From Tomocerus qinae (taxonomy: Eukaryota; Arthropoda; Collembola; Entomobryomorpha; Tomoceridae): DNA of 64,000 nt. Positions within the stretch are counted from its first letter, which is position 1, and every line of letters begins with the position of its first letter. The notes beneath the pieces are model-generated. The model was not told the origin of the DNA and searched no databases. It saw only the letters and a program-made list of their open reading frames with translations. The position numbers and the translations under genes are program-made. The stretch lies in contig CM034547.1 of assembly GCA_020055645.1 (NCBI GenBank), positions 70,838,884 through 70,902,883 of the forward strand. Direction: 5' to 3'. This document shows positions 13,918 to 24,135 of the stretch, in pieces.

Positions 13918-14061
13918 AAGTACTTGCACACCCGTTCTGTTTGTTAGAAATAAGTATTTTTTAAGCCATCGGGTGTATTAAGTAAAGATAAAAAATTAAT
14001 TCAACAATCGAACCTGAGTTCTTTCGATATCCGGTCTACTCAAATCACCAAGTCGCCATCC
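13918..14061 (-). mobile_element. tRNA-derived SINE, copy 2
   Basis: Same family and orientation as the copy at 13596-13755, with the same tail and B-box region but a short deletion near 14000 (the GATGGTAAA segment is missing). Confidence 0.75.
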
Positions 14062-14201
14062 AATAATAATCCTTTAGCAAACTTTCTAAATTAAAATTCC
14101 GCTAAAATGAAACTAGCTGTGGCTGGGCTTTAGCATTGATTGGCATTATCATAGTAACCAACAGAGTTACATAAGTAAAGTAAAAAAATAGATCAAACAT
14201 T

Positions 14202-14335
14202 GGTCGGATGGCGACTTGGTGATTTGAGTAGACCGGATATAGAAAGAACTCAGGTTCGATTCCTGAATTGACCATCAAATAATTTTTTATCTTTACTTAA
14301 TACACCCGATGGCTTAAAAAATACTTATTTCTAGA
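14202..14335 (+). mobile_element. tRNA-derived SINE, copy 3 (opposite strand)
   Basis: Plus-strand copy of the same SINE, with TGGCGACTTGG, GGTTCGATTCC and the conserved tail ending AATACTTATTTCT. Its acceptor-like ends GGTCGGA and ATTGACC pair better than in copy 1, suggesting it is closer to the founding tRNA. Confidence 0.75.
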
Positions 14336-14417
14336 AATAAAATAATTATGATTGTTTTGCGTGAATGAAGTAAGTCCATTATTTGTCACCATCAGCATTT
14401 AAACAGCCCTTCAACAG

Positions 14418-14545
14418 ATAAGAAAATATAATAGACGAGTTCGCGCTTCAGTGAGCACGAACAAAGGGGCTTACTGAAGCACGAAACCCTGTATTGTTCG
14501 TGCTCACTGAAGCGCGAACTCGTCGATTATATTTTCTTATCGGTG
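14418..14545. repeat. Near-perfect ~48-bp-arm hairpin
   Basis: The arm from GATAAGAAAATATAAT through GTTCGTGC repeats inverted after a loop of about 30 bp. It lies just inside the right end of the mariner-like element and is far more GC-rich than its surroundings. Confidence 0.8.
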
Positions 14546-15101
14546 ATGTTATTCTTCAATCTTATTGTTCAAAGTTATTTGGCGACCATAGTACCACCGC
14601 CAGATGCTAGTCAATCATTGAAACTCTACATCAATATATTTTTAGCAAACCATAGCAAAACGGAAATATAATGGCAGAGAAGCTTAAATCGACAACTTGT
14701 TAGTTTTCGAACAAGCTATTACACGACCTTGTACGGCAAATTAACTGGAGTTGAATCGATTTTCTTTTTTTGTTATTTTTAAGTTTTTCAACCACAACCC
14801 CTGTTGAGGGATGACTGTAAACTATGTGGAAGTGTCCGTTGTCCTGTCTGCTTTCCGTCTATAGCTATTGTGTGACTGAAAATAGATCCGAAGTTGCATC
14901 GTACTTTAATTATTTTTAAATTTCAAACCCCTCCCCCAATCAGGGCCTGGGACCGATCTTGCCCATTTATTTATTTTATTTTTATTTATTCAGCACAAAT
15001 ATCACCCTCGACAGAGGTCATTATAATATTAGAATAGTACACAATAGTATAATATGTTGGTAATATAATAGTATGTAGTATAATATAATATGTAGTAATA
15101 A

Positions 15102-15656
15102 TTAATCCGTGCATATTGCACCACTGGCTACATCCTCAATACAAGAGTAATTGTGTACATCTGTGATATCTGTGCATTCTTCTAATTGTTGTGTTAACAA
15201 GTACTTCTTAGCATTATTCTTAAAACTATTAATATTATTAGAGTCTCTTATAGTTACTGGTATGCTGTACCATAGTTTAAGTCCGGTATGACTCAACGTT
15301 TTTTTGTATAACTCCGTTTTCCCATTAAACGAGGGTATGGTATGTACATTGCTTCTAGTTACAATAGTATTAATCGCATTAAAATCAATATAATTAGAAA
15401 AATAGTCAGGGCAGGTTTCGTTAAAAATAGTATATGTCAACTTAAGTATTTCTAGCTTATACATTTGATTAGGGAATAACCAATTGAGTGTTGAGGTAAT
15501 ATCATGTTTCACTGAATCATATTTGCCTTGCCCTAGTACGAATCGACCTAATCTACGAACCAGCTTTTCTATTAAGTTTAGATTAAATTGTGGAGCTGTA
15601 CCCCAAATAGCTGACATATATCTGATAATAGGCATAATTTGAGTATTTACGTCCAT
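15102..15656 (-). pseudogene. LINE (non-LTR) reverse transcriptase C-terminal fragment
   Basis: A 184-codon open frame matches the region after the RT palm in CR1/Jockey-type LINEs: YMSAIWG near the start, LNWLFPNQMYKLEILK, the conserved TRS, and a G-LKLWYSIP block followed by SFKNNAKKYL. A stop lies directly upstream of the first Met and no RT catalytic motif is present, so the element is 5'-truncated. T/A-rich sequence at about 14965-14992 would be its poly(A)-like 3' tail. A dead insertion is much more likely than a host gene. Confidence 0.8.
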
Positions 15657-15660
15657 TTAC

Positions 15661-16787
15661 GAACATTTACGAACTCGTTCTTTGTTTTTATATATTTTGG
15701 ATGTGAACATTAAAACCTATACTAACATTTGAGAAAACTTGTTTTTACTGGTCTGCAGAAAAAGTTTTCAGGGAACTGTTTTGCATTTTATTATAACTTT
15801 CTAAAATAATATAATAAACTGCTCAACTAACGCATTGTAATAGGCGTAAGCATGATTTGATTACAGATGCATATACTTAGACAAAAATATTTTTTACGTT
15901 TTTTTCTACTTCAGGAAAACATGAATAACTCAACTAATTTTCAAGCAATCATGAAATAGTTAGTCTCTAGACTAACGATCCTGAAAGGTTCCAAGATTCA
16001 GAGATGCCACAATTTCGACATTCAGTGAAAGTCACAGTGGCCATTTTCCAAAAGATTCTTATTCATATACCAATTCATGGGTAAAGATTGATGAGTAAAT
16101 AGAAAAAAAATTTTTGTCAATAACAAAAGCTTTTCGAAAATAGTCCAATATTAAATGCGCCATAATAAAAGTTATAAATAGCCATTATTTTGCATGTAGG
16201 ATCCCATTATCCAACTTCCTAAGGGTAAAACGTTCAGAGTTGGAAAAAAATGTCAAAAAAGGAGGAATGCAATCATTTAAGCGGCAAGATTATTATTGCC
16301 ATATAGCTGTGAGATTTCCTGGGAATTGATAATAGAATGGAATGCAATAATCCAACTTATAATGGAAGCTTATCAAGAGAAATGTAATCTGGAGTAGCAG
16401 AGTTGGCAAGTAATCCTATGAGTAAATGCTAATAAGGTCCTAATCCTTCACCCTCACGCATCACCTGGATGCAAAATGATGATTATTCTCTAGGCCGACA
16501 TAATCCGCCCACTAAATGATGAAACTCATCACTTACAAATCCGCCTATCCCTCAACCTCAACGATTAACAATGTTGCATGTGTATATAGTATTAGTAGAC
16601 AATAGATATAAACATATATTGAATTTTTGCATCCACGTTCATTCTCGGCTACAAGTTTCAGTTTGAACCTCCCATGAGTGCCCATTTGGGCATTTTGTAC
16701 AATCCAACTTTTTTATTTAATTTTTTGCTGAACCGATTATCTTATCTGACAGAAAGACATAAATCGGACATTCATTCCTATAAAGCA
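15661..16787. other. Intergenic, no gene recognised
   Basis: AT-rich DNA without supported coding sequence, and no clear repeat structure apart from the flanking elements. Confidence 0.5.
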
Positions 16788-16795
16788 CCTCCGCT

Positions 16796-16980
16796 CAAGC
16801 ACGTATCCAGAGGGGGGGCCGGGGGGACCGGGCCCCCCCTGAGGTCCCCAAAAAAGACGATTTTTTTGTCAAAACAGGTTAAAAATCCAAAAAATTTTCG
16901 CGCTTCGCGCGAATATTCCCTAAATTTACTAATATATTTGGGTGTGCCCCCCCTAGGTCAAATTCCTGGATACGTGCCTG
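16796..16980. mobile_element. hAT-type MITE with perfect 8-bp TSD
   Basis: The ends CAAGCACGTATCCAG and CTGGATACGTGCCTG are inverted repeats. The 8 bp CCTCCGCT occurs at 16788-16795 and again at 16981-16988. That target length and the CA(G/A)G ends point to hAT. The core has G-rich and C-rich blocks and a CGCGCTTCGCGCG palindrome. Relatives occur at 23968-24135 and, truncated, near 58440-58553. Confidence 0.85.
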
Positions 16981-16988
16981 CCTCCGCT

Positions 16989-18740
16989 ACTTGTAAAGTA
17001 ATAGTGAATGTGAATATTTGCTAGTTCTTGAACTTGACGTATGGCTATTTTTAATTTTCAGGGTCTAATTGTGACAAATAAGTGTATTTAAATTTACATC
17101 AACGTTTTGTAGTGTGAAATAATAGTAATAATAAAACTAAATATTAAATAAATAATTATTGTAAACATAATAATATTCTATAATATGGCTTTATTAGGTC
17201 TACTGACTTTATATTTAAAGTTTGCCAATAATGACAGTAATAGGTTTTAAATTGCTAAAATACTAGTATGATCAATCAACAAAATAAAAAGGCGAGCTAA
17301 AAATCATAAATAGTATAAAATTATTGCACATAATATTCAGTTTGAATATATTGGTTTCACTTTTATGAGACGCTGTTTCGGTCTGGTTTGTTTGATATAT
17401 TTGAGGTCATAATATTTTTATTCTCTGATTTTCTGTACATAAACTGAACTGAAAGTTGACTGAGTTGATTAGACTTTGAACTTGGACTGAGCTAACAATG
17501 ATTTGGTATTGGTAGGTATACAGTTTATTCTCATTGTAGCCGACTAGCATGGCTATCAATGTTTACATGGTGTGAGTATTGAGTAAGTAGATTAAATCTC
17601 TGTAATCACATGAATTAATGCTTTTATTGTAATTCGTTTCGTCAGTTTTAACGTTGCATCATATTATGGATAGACTACTACGTTGTCTCTCGTTAAAAGC
17701 TAGCTGACATTAGTTAAAGTTTAGAAAACGTATATAAAAACAGGCAGAAGGACTTGAAATAGCGTCTAATTTGTCAGAAATGCATGTTTCCATTTTTAAG
17801 AGTGTAGTAATAATTACCGAATCGTTTCTGACGGATCAATTCAAAAAAACGACGGAAGTATGTCCCGTGAAGGAAAACAGCTCAAATTCACTTGAGAGTT
17901 GAAAAAATAAAGCCACTGCTTACTCAAGTCTAAACTGTTTTTACTGAAGAGTTGCTTATGTGCATGCAATGTGGTTACCAATATTGACATTCATTGAAGG
18001 CCAGGTGTGTATAAAATAAAGCCGGCTAAAATAGAGCACGCTGACTCTGAGTTCATGCCTTATAAGAAGTCTAAGATGCATATGCAAATGTGATGCACCT
18101 GCATTAATCCGCTAGTTGATTGCATAGAGGTCCCACATCCTACACACATGGCCAATAGCAGTCAACAAATTGCTTGAGAAATGATGTTGGAGTAGGAAGT
18201 GGAGCAGAGAGGTGAAGGAGATCGCGTGGGTAGGCTAGAGAGAGATCGCAGAAGAGGAGTGCCCTCCTATACACTACCACAAAAGCTGCAAAAAGCTCAA
18301 AACCCATCTAAATCTGAACATTTGTTGTACATACTTAATTAGCAGAGCCGAGATATTGAGGTAAAAAAAACATTTTTATGCATCCAGTCCTAAAACTTGT
18401 CCGCCAGGACTTTAAAAGCATTTTGACACACTTTTCAGAATATTTTTTACTTAGTTTAGGGTTTGGAAAATATTTTCATAAATACTTTGGAGATAAAATA
18501 TGTTTTGCCTTTTTTGCCAATTAAACCTACAAGAGCAGATAATTGTAAAGGAATTTAACTATATGTAGGAAGCTTTTTGGAATACGTAATTTTGCGAATA
18601 CAAACATCTTTTTGCCACTTTATTATTAAAATATATTTTCTGAATGCAGGTTTTTCATTTTTTGTACATTTTTCCTTGTTATCGTGCATATTTTAAGGTA
18701 TATACCTGTTACATATACCAATTACATATTTAAATATTTT
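16989..18740. other. Intergenic, no gene recognised
   Basis: AT-rich, with no convincing frame. A fragment with AAAGCCGGCTAAAATAG near 18020 belongs to the GGCTAAAAT repeat family seen at 24.6, 27.6, 32.9 and 54.2 kb. Confidence 0.5.
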
Positions 18741-18748
18741 GCTGTTAT

Positions 18749-18991
18749 CAGGGAATAAAAAAGGACCCTTTTGCCTTTTGCCGTTTTTGTATAAAAGGTA
18801 GGAGTAAGTTTTTAAAAAAGCAGTCCTCTTTTGCCTTTTTACCTTTTTTGATGTACTAAAAAAAATAGCAGCGTGCCCTATTAACTTGTACTTTACATGT
18901 AAATAAGGTAAAAATGGTAAAAAGATAAAAACTGCTTTAAAAAAATACTTTTTACTTTTTTGTAAAAATGGAGTACATTTTTTGTTCCCTA
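18749..18991. mobile_element. CAGGGAA-family MITE, hAT-like
   Basis: Starts CAGGGAATAAAAAAGGACC and ends TTTTTTGTTCCCTA. The 8-bp flanks are GCTGTTAT (18741-18748) and CCTGTTAT (18992-18999), a target duplication with one mismatch. The inside is a palindrome of AAAAAG/CTTTTT words. Copies lie at 7002, 54545 and 58587. Confidence 0.75.
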
Positions 18992-19397
18992 CCTGTTATG
19001 TCTATCTATACACATATATATATATTAGGAAAACAGACAAATACTTATCAGGGCTCTGATTAATTATTTATACATACATATAGTAGGGTATGATCAAATG
19101 ATGGATGTGTAGAGCTATAGGGCTTAAGTGCATTGATAAAGAGGCAGCGGTGCTGCTCAGCTCGCCGCTTTGATTTCATTTACTCAAGTGACAGAATTGA
19201 TACAACTTTATTGTCATTTGTATCTATCGATAGGAATTCATGATATTTGACTCCTTGCTTGCTCATCCAACGTCGACCTACTCGCCCAATTCAATCAGCT
19301 CCTTTAGGACTTCTCGGTATTTATAAGTGGACCTAATACAGGTAATACTCATTCATATCCACCCTATATTCACTTAATATTATAGTCAACCATAGTC

Positions 19398-19404
19398 TAT
19401 AAAG
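19398..19404 (+). promoter_or_regulatory. Candidate TATA box of the two-module cysteine-rich gene
   Basis: TATAAAG lies 178 bp upstream of the chosen ATG at 19576. A start of transcription near 19428 would leave a 5' UTR of about 150 nt. Position only; no other promoter element is certain. Confidence 0.35.
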
Positions 19405-19575
19405 AGGACGTCTACAAATAGCCTGGCTAATTCCATACAGGAGGGTCTAGTAGAGAAATCAAGTCTCATTGTGAACAAGAATCTTGAATCTCGCCCTTTC
19501 GTTTATATAGATGAGATTGAACAGATTAAAACACAATTAAGGGTGGGTTTATTGTTCGTAAATTCCAGATTCACG

Positions 19576-20517
19576 ATGAAGGAGATGAAGTGGGCAGGGA
19601 TCGTATTAATTGCCAAGTTAGTATTTTCGCTGACGTTTACGTCGGCCCAGTTGCCGATCGAGATTGAGTTCAACAAGACGCAGGGAGATAGTTGCGGTCC
19701 CTACCACCACTGCCGAATGGATGCAGGTCTCATTTGCACCGACGGCGTGTGTGTATGTTCCAGTGGAAGGATCAGCGACAAGTACACCTACGAACTCGCC
19801 TGGGTTCCCTCTGCCGGGCGTTGCTTGTCCCGGGAGAATTCTGTCTGCATCGGCACGCCGGAGACACCTGCCGCCCCTTTGAAGCGAATCGAGTGTCTCG
19901 GGGCAGAGGAGGGGCGGGTGCAGTGCACCCAGCTGGCGGGACTCCCCCCCGGGGTGGGCGTGTGCGCGCCTCCCGCCCAGCCCTTGCACCTCCACGGCCA
20001 GCCCTGCAGCGAGACGCAGCACTGCGACCCGACGGCCGGGCTCCTCTGCTCCGACAACGTCTGCTCCTGTGCCAGAGGACAGCTGACGGATGTCTACAGC
20101 TACGACTTGCGGTGGGACAGTGAGAGGGGCCGGTGCATTGGCAACGTCGGCTCTGCCTGTGTGGGCACCCGGGACACGCCTCTCTCCACACTCTCCAAAC
20201 GCATCGAGTGTGTCAAGGACAACGGCTGCGTTAGCGTCGGCCCTGCCAGAAGATGCACTTTGTCCGACGTCTCCTGCCAACAGATCCAAGGCCTGCCTTC
20301 CGGCATTGGCTCCTGCAAGGAAAGTGTCGACCAGGGAGATTCCTCGTCGACAACCACCCCCGCCGCCACCACCCCCGCAGCATCCTCCAGCACCGCACCG
20401 GGCTCCACCCAACCGGCTGAAACGACCACTCCCTCTGCAGCTGACAAAACAGCTGTCTCTGCATTCCTCGTCCTTCTAGCCCTCTCAGTCCTCTGCCGCA
20501 GCCCTTCGTCCCTCTAA
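19576..20517 (+). CDS. Secreted, probably GPI-anchored protein with two ten-cysteine EB-like modules
   Basis: A 313-aa single-exon protein; function unknown. Residues 1-24 form a signal peptide (hydrophobic VLIAKLVFSLTF, cleavage after TSA). An NKT glycosylation site lies at 33. Two homologous modules (about 40-135 and 148-250) each begin C-x5-C-x7-C-x4-C-x-C, then 21 residues, GRC-x7-C, KRIEC and GLPxGxGxC; the second has two extra cysteines. The first five cysteines resemble the ecdysozoan EB/EGF-like pattern. A Ser/Thr/Pro-rich stalk (about 254-288) and a hydrophobic tail (AFLVLLALSVL) suggest a GPI signal. The ATG at 19576 was chosen because it puts the signal peptide first; the frame runs on upstream only without ATG. 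The gene is strikingly GC-rich against AT-rich flanks. A single-module paralogue lies 1 kb downstream on the same strand, indicating tandem duplication. Confidence 0.85.
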   Translation: MKEMKWAGIVLIAKLVFSLTFTSAQLPIEIEFNKTQGDSCGPYHHCRMDAGLICTDGVCVCSSGRISDKYTYELAWVPSAGRCLSRENSVCIGTPETPAAPLKRIECLGAEEGRVQCTQLAGLPPGVGVCAPPAQPLHLHGQPCSETQHCDPTAGLLCSDNVCSCARGQLTDVYSYDLRWDSERGRCIGNVGSACVGTRDTPLSTLSKRIECVKDNGCVSVGPARRCTLSDVSCQQIQGLPSGIGSCKESVDQGDSSSTTTPAATTPAASSSTAPGSTQPAETTTPSAADKTAVSAFLVLLALSVLCRSPSSL

Positions 20518-20567
20518 ACACAAATACTTCCATAAATTATATTCCTATATCTTCTAAAGCTGATTTT

Positions 20568-20573
20568 AATAAA
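20568..20573 (+). terminator. Poly(A) signal of the two-module gene
   Basis: AATAAA about 50 bp after the stop codon. Confidence 0.6.
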
Positions 20574-20751
20574 TGTCCACATTCATTAAACTATTTTATT
20601 TAATGAATAGCATTTCATGGCATTCTGACTAAATTCTTGGTGGAAGTGGGTCGGAGTTGTGTGTCTTCAAAAACTTTCCAATTCCGATATGACATTGCAT
20701 TATGCATGGAATTCCACTAATAAACGCAAGTTAAGGCATGTACAGTAAACA

Positions 20752-20840
20752 CAGGGTGGTCAGAATCCTGAACTTGCGTTTTCGAGTATTTCTTGTTTAA
20801 ATCGAGTAGGGCTCAGTCGCCATAATTTCTGACCACCTTG
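20752..20840. mobile_element. Small MITE-like element, CAGGGTGGTCAGAA ends
   Basis: CAGGGTGGTCAGAATC at the left and TTTCTGACCACCTTG at the right are inverted repeats 89 bp apart. No clear target duplication is visible. A related tip, CAGGGTGGCCAAACAC, occurs near 43820. Confidence 0.5.
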
Positions 20841-20938
20841 AACGTACTTTGCTACGGAATGCAGTCACAGTATTCCACCCGTTTCTTGTAAATTAGAAAG
20901 GTCATAGTCCGTAGCAGATAGATAGAGCAGAGTGTGTT

Positions 20939-21121
20939 TTACATCTGATTCTCCTCCATGCAAGATGAGCATAATGCGAGACTCATTCCTGTCCCAATCC
21001 CTCCTTGGGCTACAAGGAGGTCAGTTTCTCTCTCGTAACAGAAAGTGACATCATTAGCAGAGGAGCTGATGAGCAACGACAAGAAAACAAAGACCAACCC
21101 ACCCACCCCACTCATCCTCAT
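20939..21121 (-). CDS. Candidate small secreted peptide (60 aa), uncertain
   Basis: An open frame starting ATG whose first 22 residues look like a signal peptide (GGLVFVFLSLLISSSA), followed by a short four-cysteine-free-to-paired region with three cysteines. It lies between the two cysteine-rich paralogues on the opposite strand. No homologue is recognised, and no splice donor, TATA box or poly(A) signal decides the matter. It could be a first exon, a small secreted peptide gene or a chance frame. Confidence 0.25.
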   Translation of the reverse strand: MRMSGVGGLVFVFLSLLISSSANDVTFCYERETDLLVAQGGIGTGMSLALCSSCMEENQM

Positions 21122-21285
21122 TTACTTATGAATGACAATCTATGCTGAAGCTTTTTAAGACTTTGTTACATCTATAGTCAGTTGTTGAGAATCCTTGTCT
21201 CCACCAAGTTTATTTCACCTCGAACACAAAAACTACTTGAATTAACTCTGAGCGACAAATTTCCTAAAATCCCAAGGTGTGAAGC

Positions 21286-21295
21286 TATATATAAA
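21286..21295 (+). promoter_or_regulatory. Candidate TATA box upstream of the single-module gene
   Basis: TATATATAAA 243 bp upstream of the ATG at 21539. The distance needs a long 5' UTR or an untranslated spliced leader exon, so the link is tentative. Confidence 0.3.
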
Positions 21296-21538
21296 CATTA
21301 TCAAAAAATACTTTGAATGCCGAGATGGGAAGACGACAGCCCTCCGAAGTCCAAAAGTTAATCTCAGGCTCTTAACAATCTCATAAAGATAACTAGATCA
21401 ATTTTGTGGCTGCCTGGGCTGTGTGTAGTATGAGCTCTTAAAATGTAGATCAATTTTCCTGCAAGGCTCCATTCTCGGAAAATGTGACCTATTTCGGTTT
21501 TTATTTAGTGTGACTAGAGAAGATCAAAGACTAGGAGG

Positions 21539-22069
21539 ATGTGGGGGGCTGTAGTGTTGGTGTTGGGAGTGATGTGTGTAGGTGACAGGAGTGGGGAGTG
21601 CGTGGAGGCGGGTGGATTCGGGCAAGTGTGTCAGGACAACAAGGACTGCGACTACAAGGCGCATTTGAGATGTCTGGAGAAGAAGTGCGGCTGCTACGGA
21701 AGGATCGTGAGTCACCTGCCCGGAGTGGCCGACCTGCGGATGCGGTGGGACTCTTCCAGGCAGCAGTGCATGGCCCTTCCCGGCTCCAGCTGCACCGGCC
21801 TCGCCAACCACACCCTCGCCCTCCTCCCCCTCCCCCGCATTAGCGTCCAGTGCATTTCCAACTTCGTCTGTGCTCAGGAGGAACTCGTTAGTGATCCGGC
21901 CTTGTCTGGAATTGGCGTCTGCAGGTCGTCTCTCGTCCTGGCCCTCTTCCACTACGTGCACCCGTCTCCTCCGGCCTCTTCTTCATCCACCCCTCTTCTC
22001 ATCAACCTCCCACCAATCCTTTCCCTATCACACTTTTATTTCCATTGGATAAATCCCTATAGCTATTAG
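21539..22069 (+). CDS. Secreted protein with one ten-cysteine EB-like module
   Basis: A 176-aa protein, function unknown. The signal peptide is MWGAVVLVLGVMCVG. One module follows with the same C-x5-C-x7-C-x4-C-x-C start as both modules of the upstream gene, then RWDSSRQQC-x7-C, a PRISVQC block and SGIGVC. An NHT sequon lies inside. The C-terminus is a proline/serine-rich stretch with a hydrophobic segment (LLINLPPILSL) but is less like a classic GPI signal than that of its neighbour. Same strand, 1.0 kb downstream of the paralogue, so a tandem duplicate. An AATAAA at 22101-22106 follows the stop by 32 bp. A further 3' exon replacing the odd C-terminus cannot be excluded. Confidence 0.75.
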   Translation: MWGAVVLVLGVMCVGDRSGECVEAGGFGQVCQDNKDCDYKAHLRCLEKKCGCYGRIVSHLPGVADLRMRWDSSRQQCMALPGSSCTGLANHTLALLPLPRISVQCISNFVCAQEELVSDPALSGIGVCRSSLVLALFHYVHPSPPASSSSTPLLINLPPILSLSHFYFHWINPYSY

Positions 22070-22100
22070 CATACAAATGTTCAACCTATACCTTCATTAT

Positions 22101-22106
22101 AATAAA
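22101..22106 (+). terminator. Poly(A) signal of the single-module gene
   Basis: AATAAA shortly after the stop codon at 22067-22069. Confidence 0.55.
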
Positions 22107-22787
22107 AGACCAAATAAGATACTAAAAACCCTTTTTAGTTTTTACTGCCGTCAATTTGTATCAACGACCGATTCCTATTTAGAGCAATGTGTTTCCCAAC
22201 TCAGGCTATAGACAACTCCTGAATTTCAATCAACTAACTTGGAAATACTTAGCCTCAAAAAACTTACACTAACCATACAAATCTCAGACATGGTACTGTA
22301 GGTATTCACGCAGAGAATTAGAATAGCAAAAATAGGTTTTTTTAGATTATCTGGGAAAAATTTGCTTATGTGTAAGATATAACATTGGTAAAATTATTTG
22401 TAGCTAAAATAAAATCCAACTCATCAATCATTTTGTTTTCTATCAAATTTTTTGACGCTAAATCTAGATCTTTCTGCAGCGTAAAGTATAAATAAATTTT
22501 TACTATAAAATTTATAAGTACCATTTTGATCGATTTGCGAATCGCGAAATAATCAAACGTTTGAATACCTATAATATAAATTTTGTGAGTCCAATTCAAT
22601 CAAATTCAATAGCGACAGAATTTTTAGGGTATCTTCGCTAGAATGTTTGCAAAACATGAATTTTTCAAAATGAGTTGTGCTTCATCTTTGATTTGCAGAA
22701 AAAATCTACTCTGCCCAGAACAGTCTTTGGTTCACGAGGATGGCATTTTTCTCCTTTCGGACGACGATAACATGGACAGTGTACAAA

Positions 22788-22876
22788 ATACCACTTACCA
22801 CTTACCAGTAGTCAGTGGTTTTTAATGGCATTTAACGTTAAATACCACCACCTAAAAAGTAGTGGTAAGTGGTATA
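22788..22876. repeat. Foldback with TACCACTTACCACT arms
   Basis: TACCACTTACCACTTACC on the left faces AGTAGTGGTAAGTGGTATAA on the right around an AACGTT centre. A MITE or its remnant. The surrounding 22.1-23.9 kb holds no supported gene. Confidence 0.5.
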
Positions 22877-23967
22877 AATGGTATAAATGGTAAAAAATAG
22901 TTCCATTTAAATTTCGTGTTGAAGCTTTGAATAAAATTTGGTGCCAACGTATGAAATAGCTTAGCAGCTGGGTGATTGTTGTCACAAATTGATAAGTGTT
23001 CATTATTCAGATTTGGATTCAACATTCACTAACAGCCCTTACTTACAGCCGATTAAGAAATTAATTGCAATTACATTGCCAATTCATATCAATTTTAAAT
23101 TGGCGATGCTAAATGCATTAGTTTTAGAAACATTTTTATAACTTTCAGGGAACAATCAAATAAATTGGATTTTGACTTATTAAAAGGCTAATTAGAAATA
23201 GGTATTTCCAATCAGCCTAAAGCAAAGTTTTAAAAACCTATTCCTATTTTAGGAAGTCTAGTGTATCTGTACTAAACTGTCTAATCAATCGCTAAAATTT
23301 ACCATTTTTACTATTAAATGCATTTTTATCATTAAGTGCATCTTTACCACTGCGATGGCAAAAATAGCAAAATTGTACGAAAAAATGTACACAAAAATGA
23401 AAAGCAGCATGCAGAAGGTATATTTAAAGCCCGGGTGCACAGTTACGGACAGATTAATCCGACCTCCGACTATCATTTTTCCTAGTAATTTTTTAGGAAA
23501 TTCCCAAAGGATCTGAGCCACTGGTCCTACGGCCATACGGCAAACTTTAAAAAATTAATCGAATCCTATTCTCCAGTAGTTTTATAATATTGAACATTTC
23601 ACATTTTGGTCTTTGACTTTAATCTTTAATTTTACTGGGCAATGACAAAAAATTTTGCACCAATGAAAATGAGTTTTGACTGAGGTCAGAAGTCGAATTA
23701 TTGCCTCAACTCGTGGTTGCCACTCTAAGATTCTAATTTTGTGGGCGTGGCATGCTACCCTGGAAATTAGAATATTTGGGATGCCTGGTAGAAAATCATC
23801 ATGAACAGCGCCATCATTTATTTTTTATTTGGCATATGCCATTTATATATAACGCTTCAAGAGTTGTTTTAAAAATGAACAAACCCAAGCAATTGGAAGA
23901 TGACATAATGTAGCGTTTCTCATTAGGTTTTTCCAGGTAAAATAAAATGATGTGGGATGCATTAGAT

Positions 23968-24135
23968 CAGGCACGTATCCAGGAAATAGATGTAGAGTGG
24001 GGCTAAATTTTGTTTGCCACATTACATACACGTGAAGAAAGGATAAAATAAAAAACAGAAAAATTATTGGATTTGATAAAAAGCTGCGTGTATACTGTAA
24101 GGTCCATTTAGCACCCTCCCCTAAATGCGTGCCTG
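23968..24135. mobile_element. hAT-like MITE related to 16796-16980
   Basis: Begins CAGGCACGTATCCAGG and ends AATGCGTGCCTG. The flanks CATTAGAT and CATTTAGT are only loosely alike, so the target duplication is decayed or misplaced by a base. Confidence 0.6.

Larger units (their letters stand above)
13243..14591. mobile_element. Mariner-like foldback element carrying SINE copies
   Basis: The ends CTATGGTCGCCAAATAAC and its reverse complement are flanked by TA (13241-13242, 14592-14593). Terminal homology runs about 55 bp, to ACCGATAA. Inside, a second inverted pair (about 13761-13890 against 14074-14200) and three tRNA-like SINE copies make a large palindrome centred near 14.0 kb. No transposase was found. 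A chimera of a TA-targeting DNA element with later insertions is the simplest reading. Confidence 0.65.

Noticed and set aside
16800..16980. Possible coding segment rich in Gly and Pro
   Set aside because: The sequence is the G-rich and C-rich core of a MITE.
19618..20533. Many long open frames on both strands overlapping the two-module cysteine-rich gene
   Set aside because: They arise from its GC-rich composition; only the plus-strand frame from 19576 has a signal peptide, ordered cysteine modules and a poly(A) signal.
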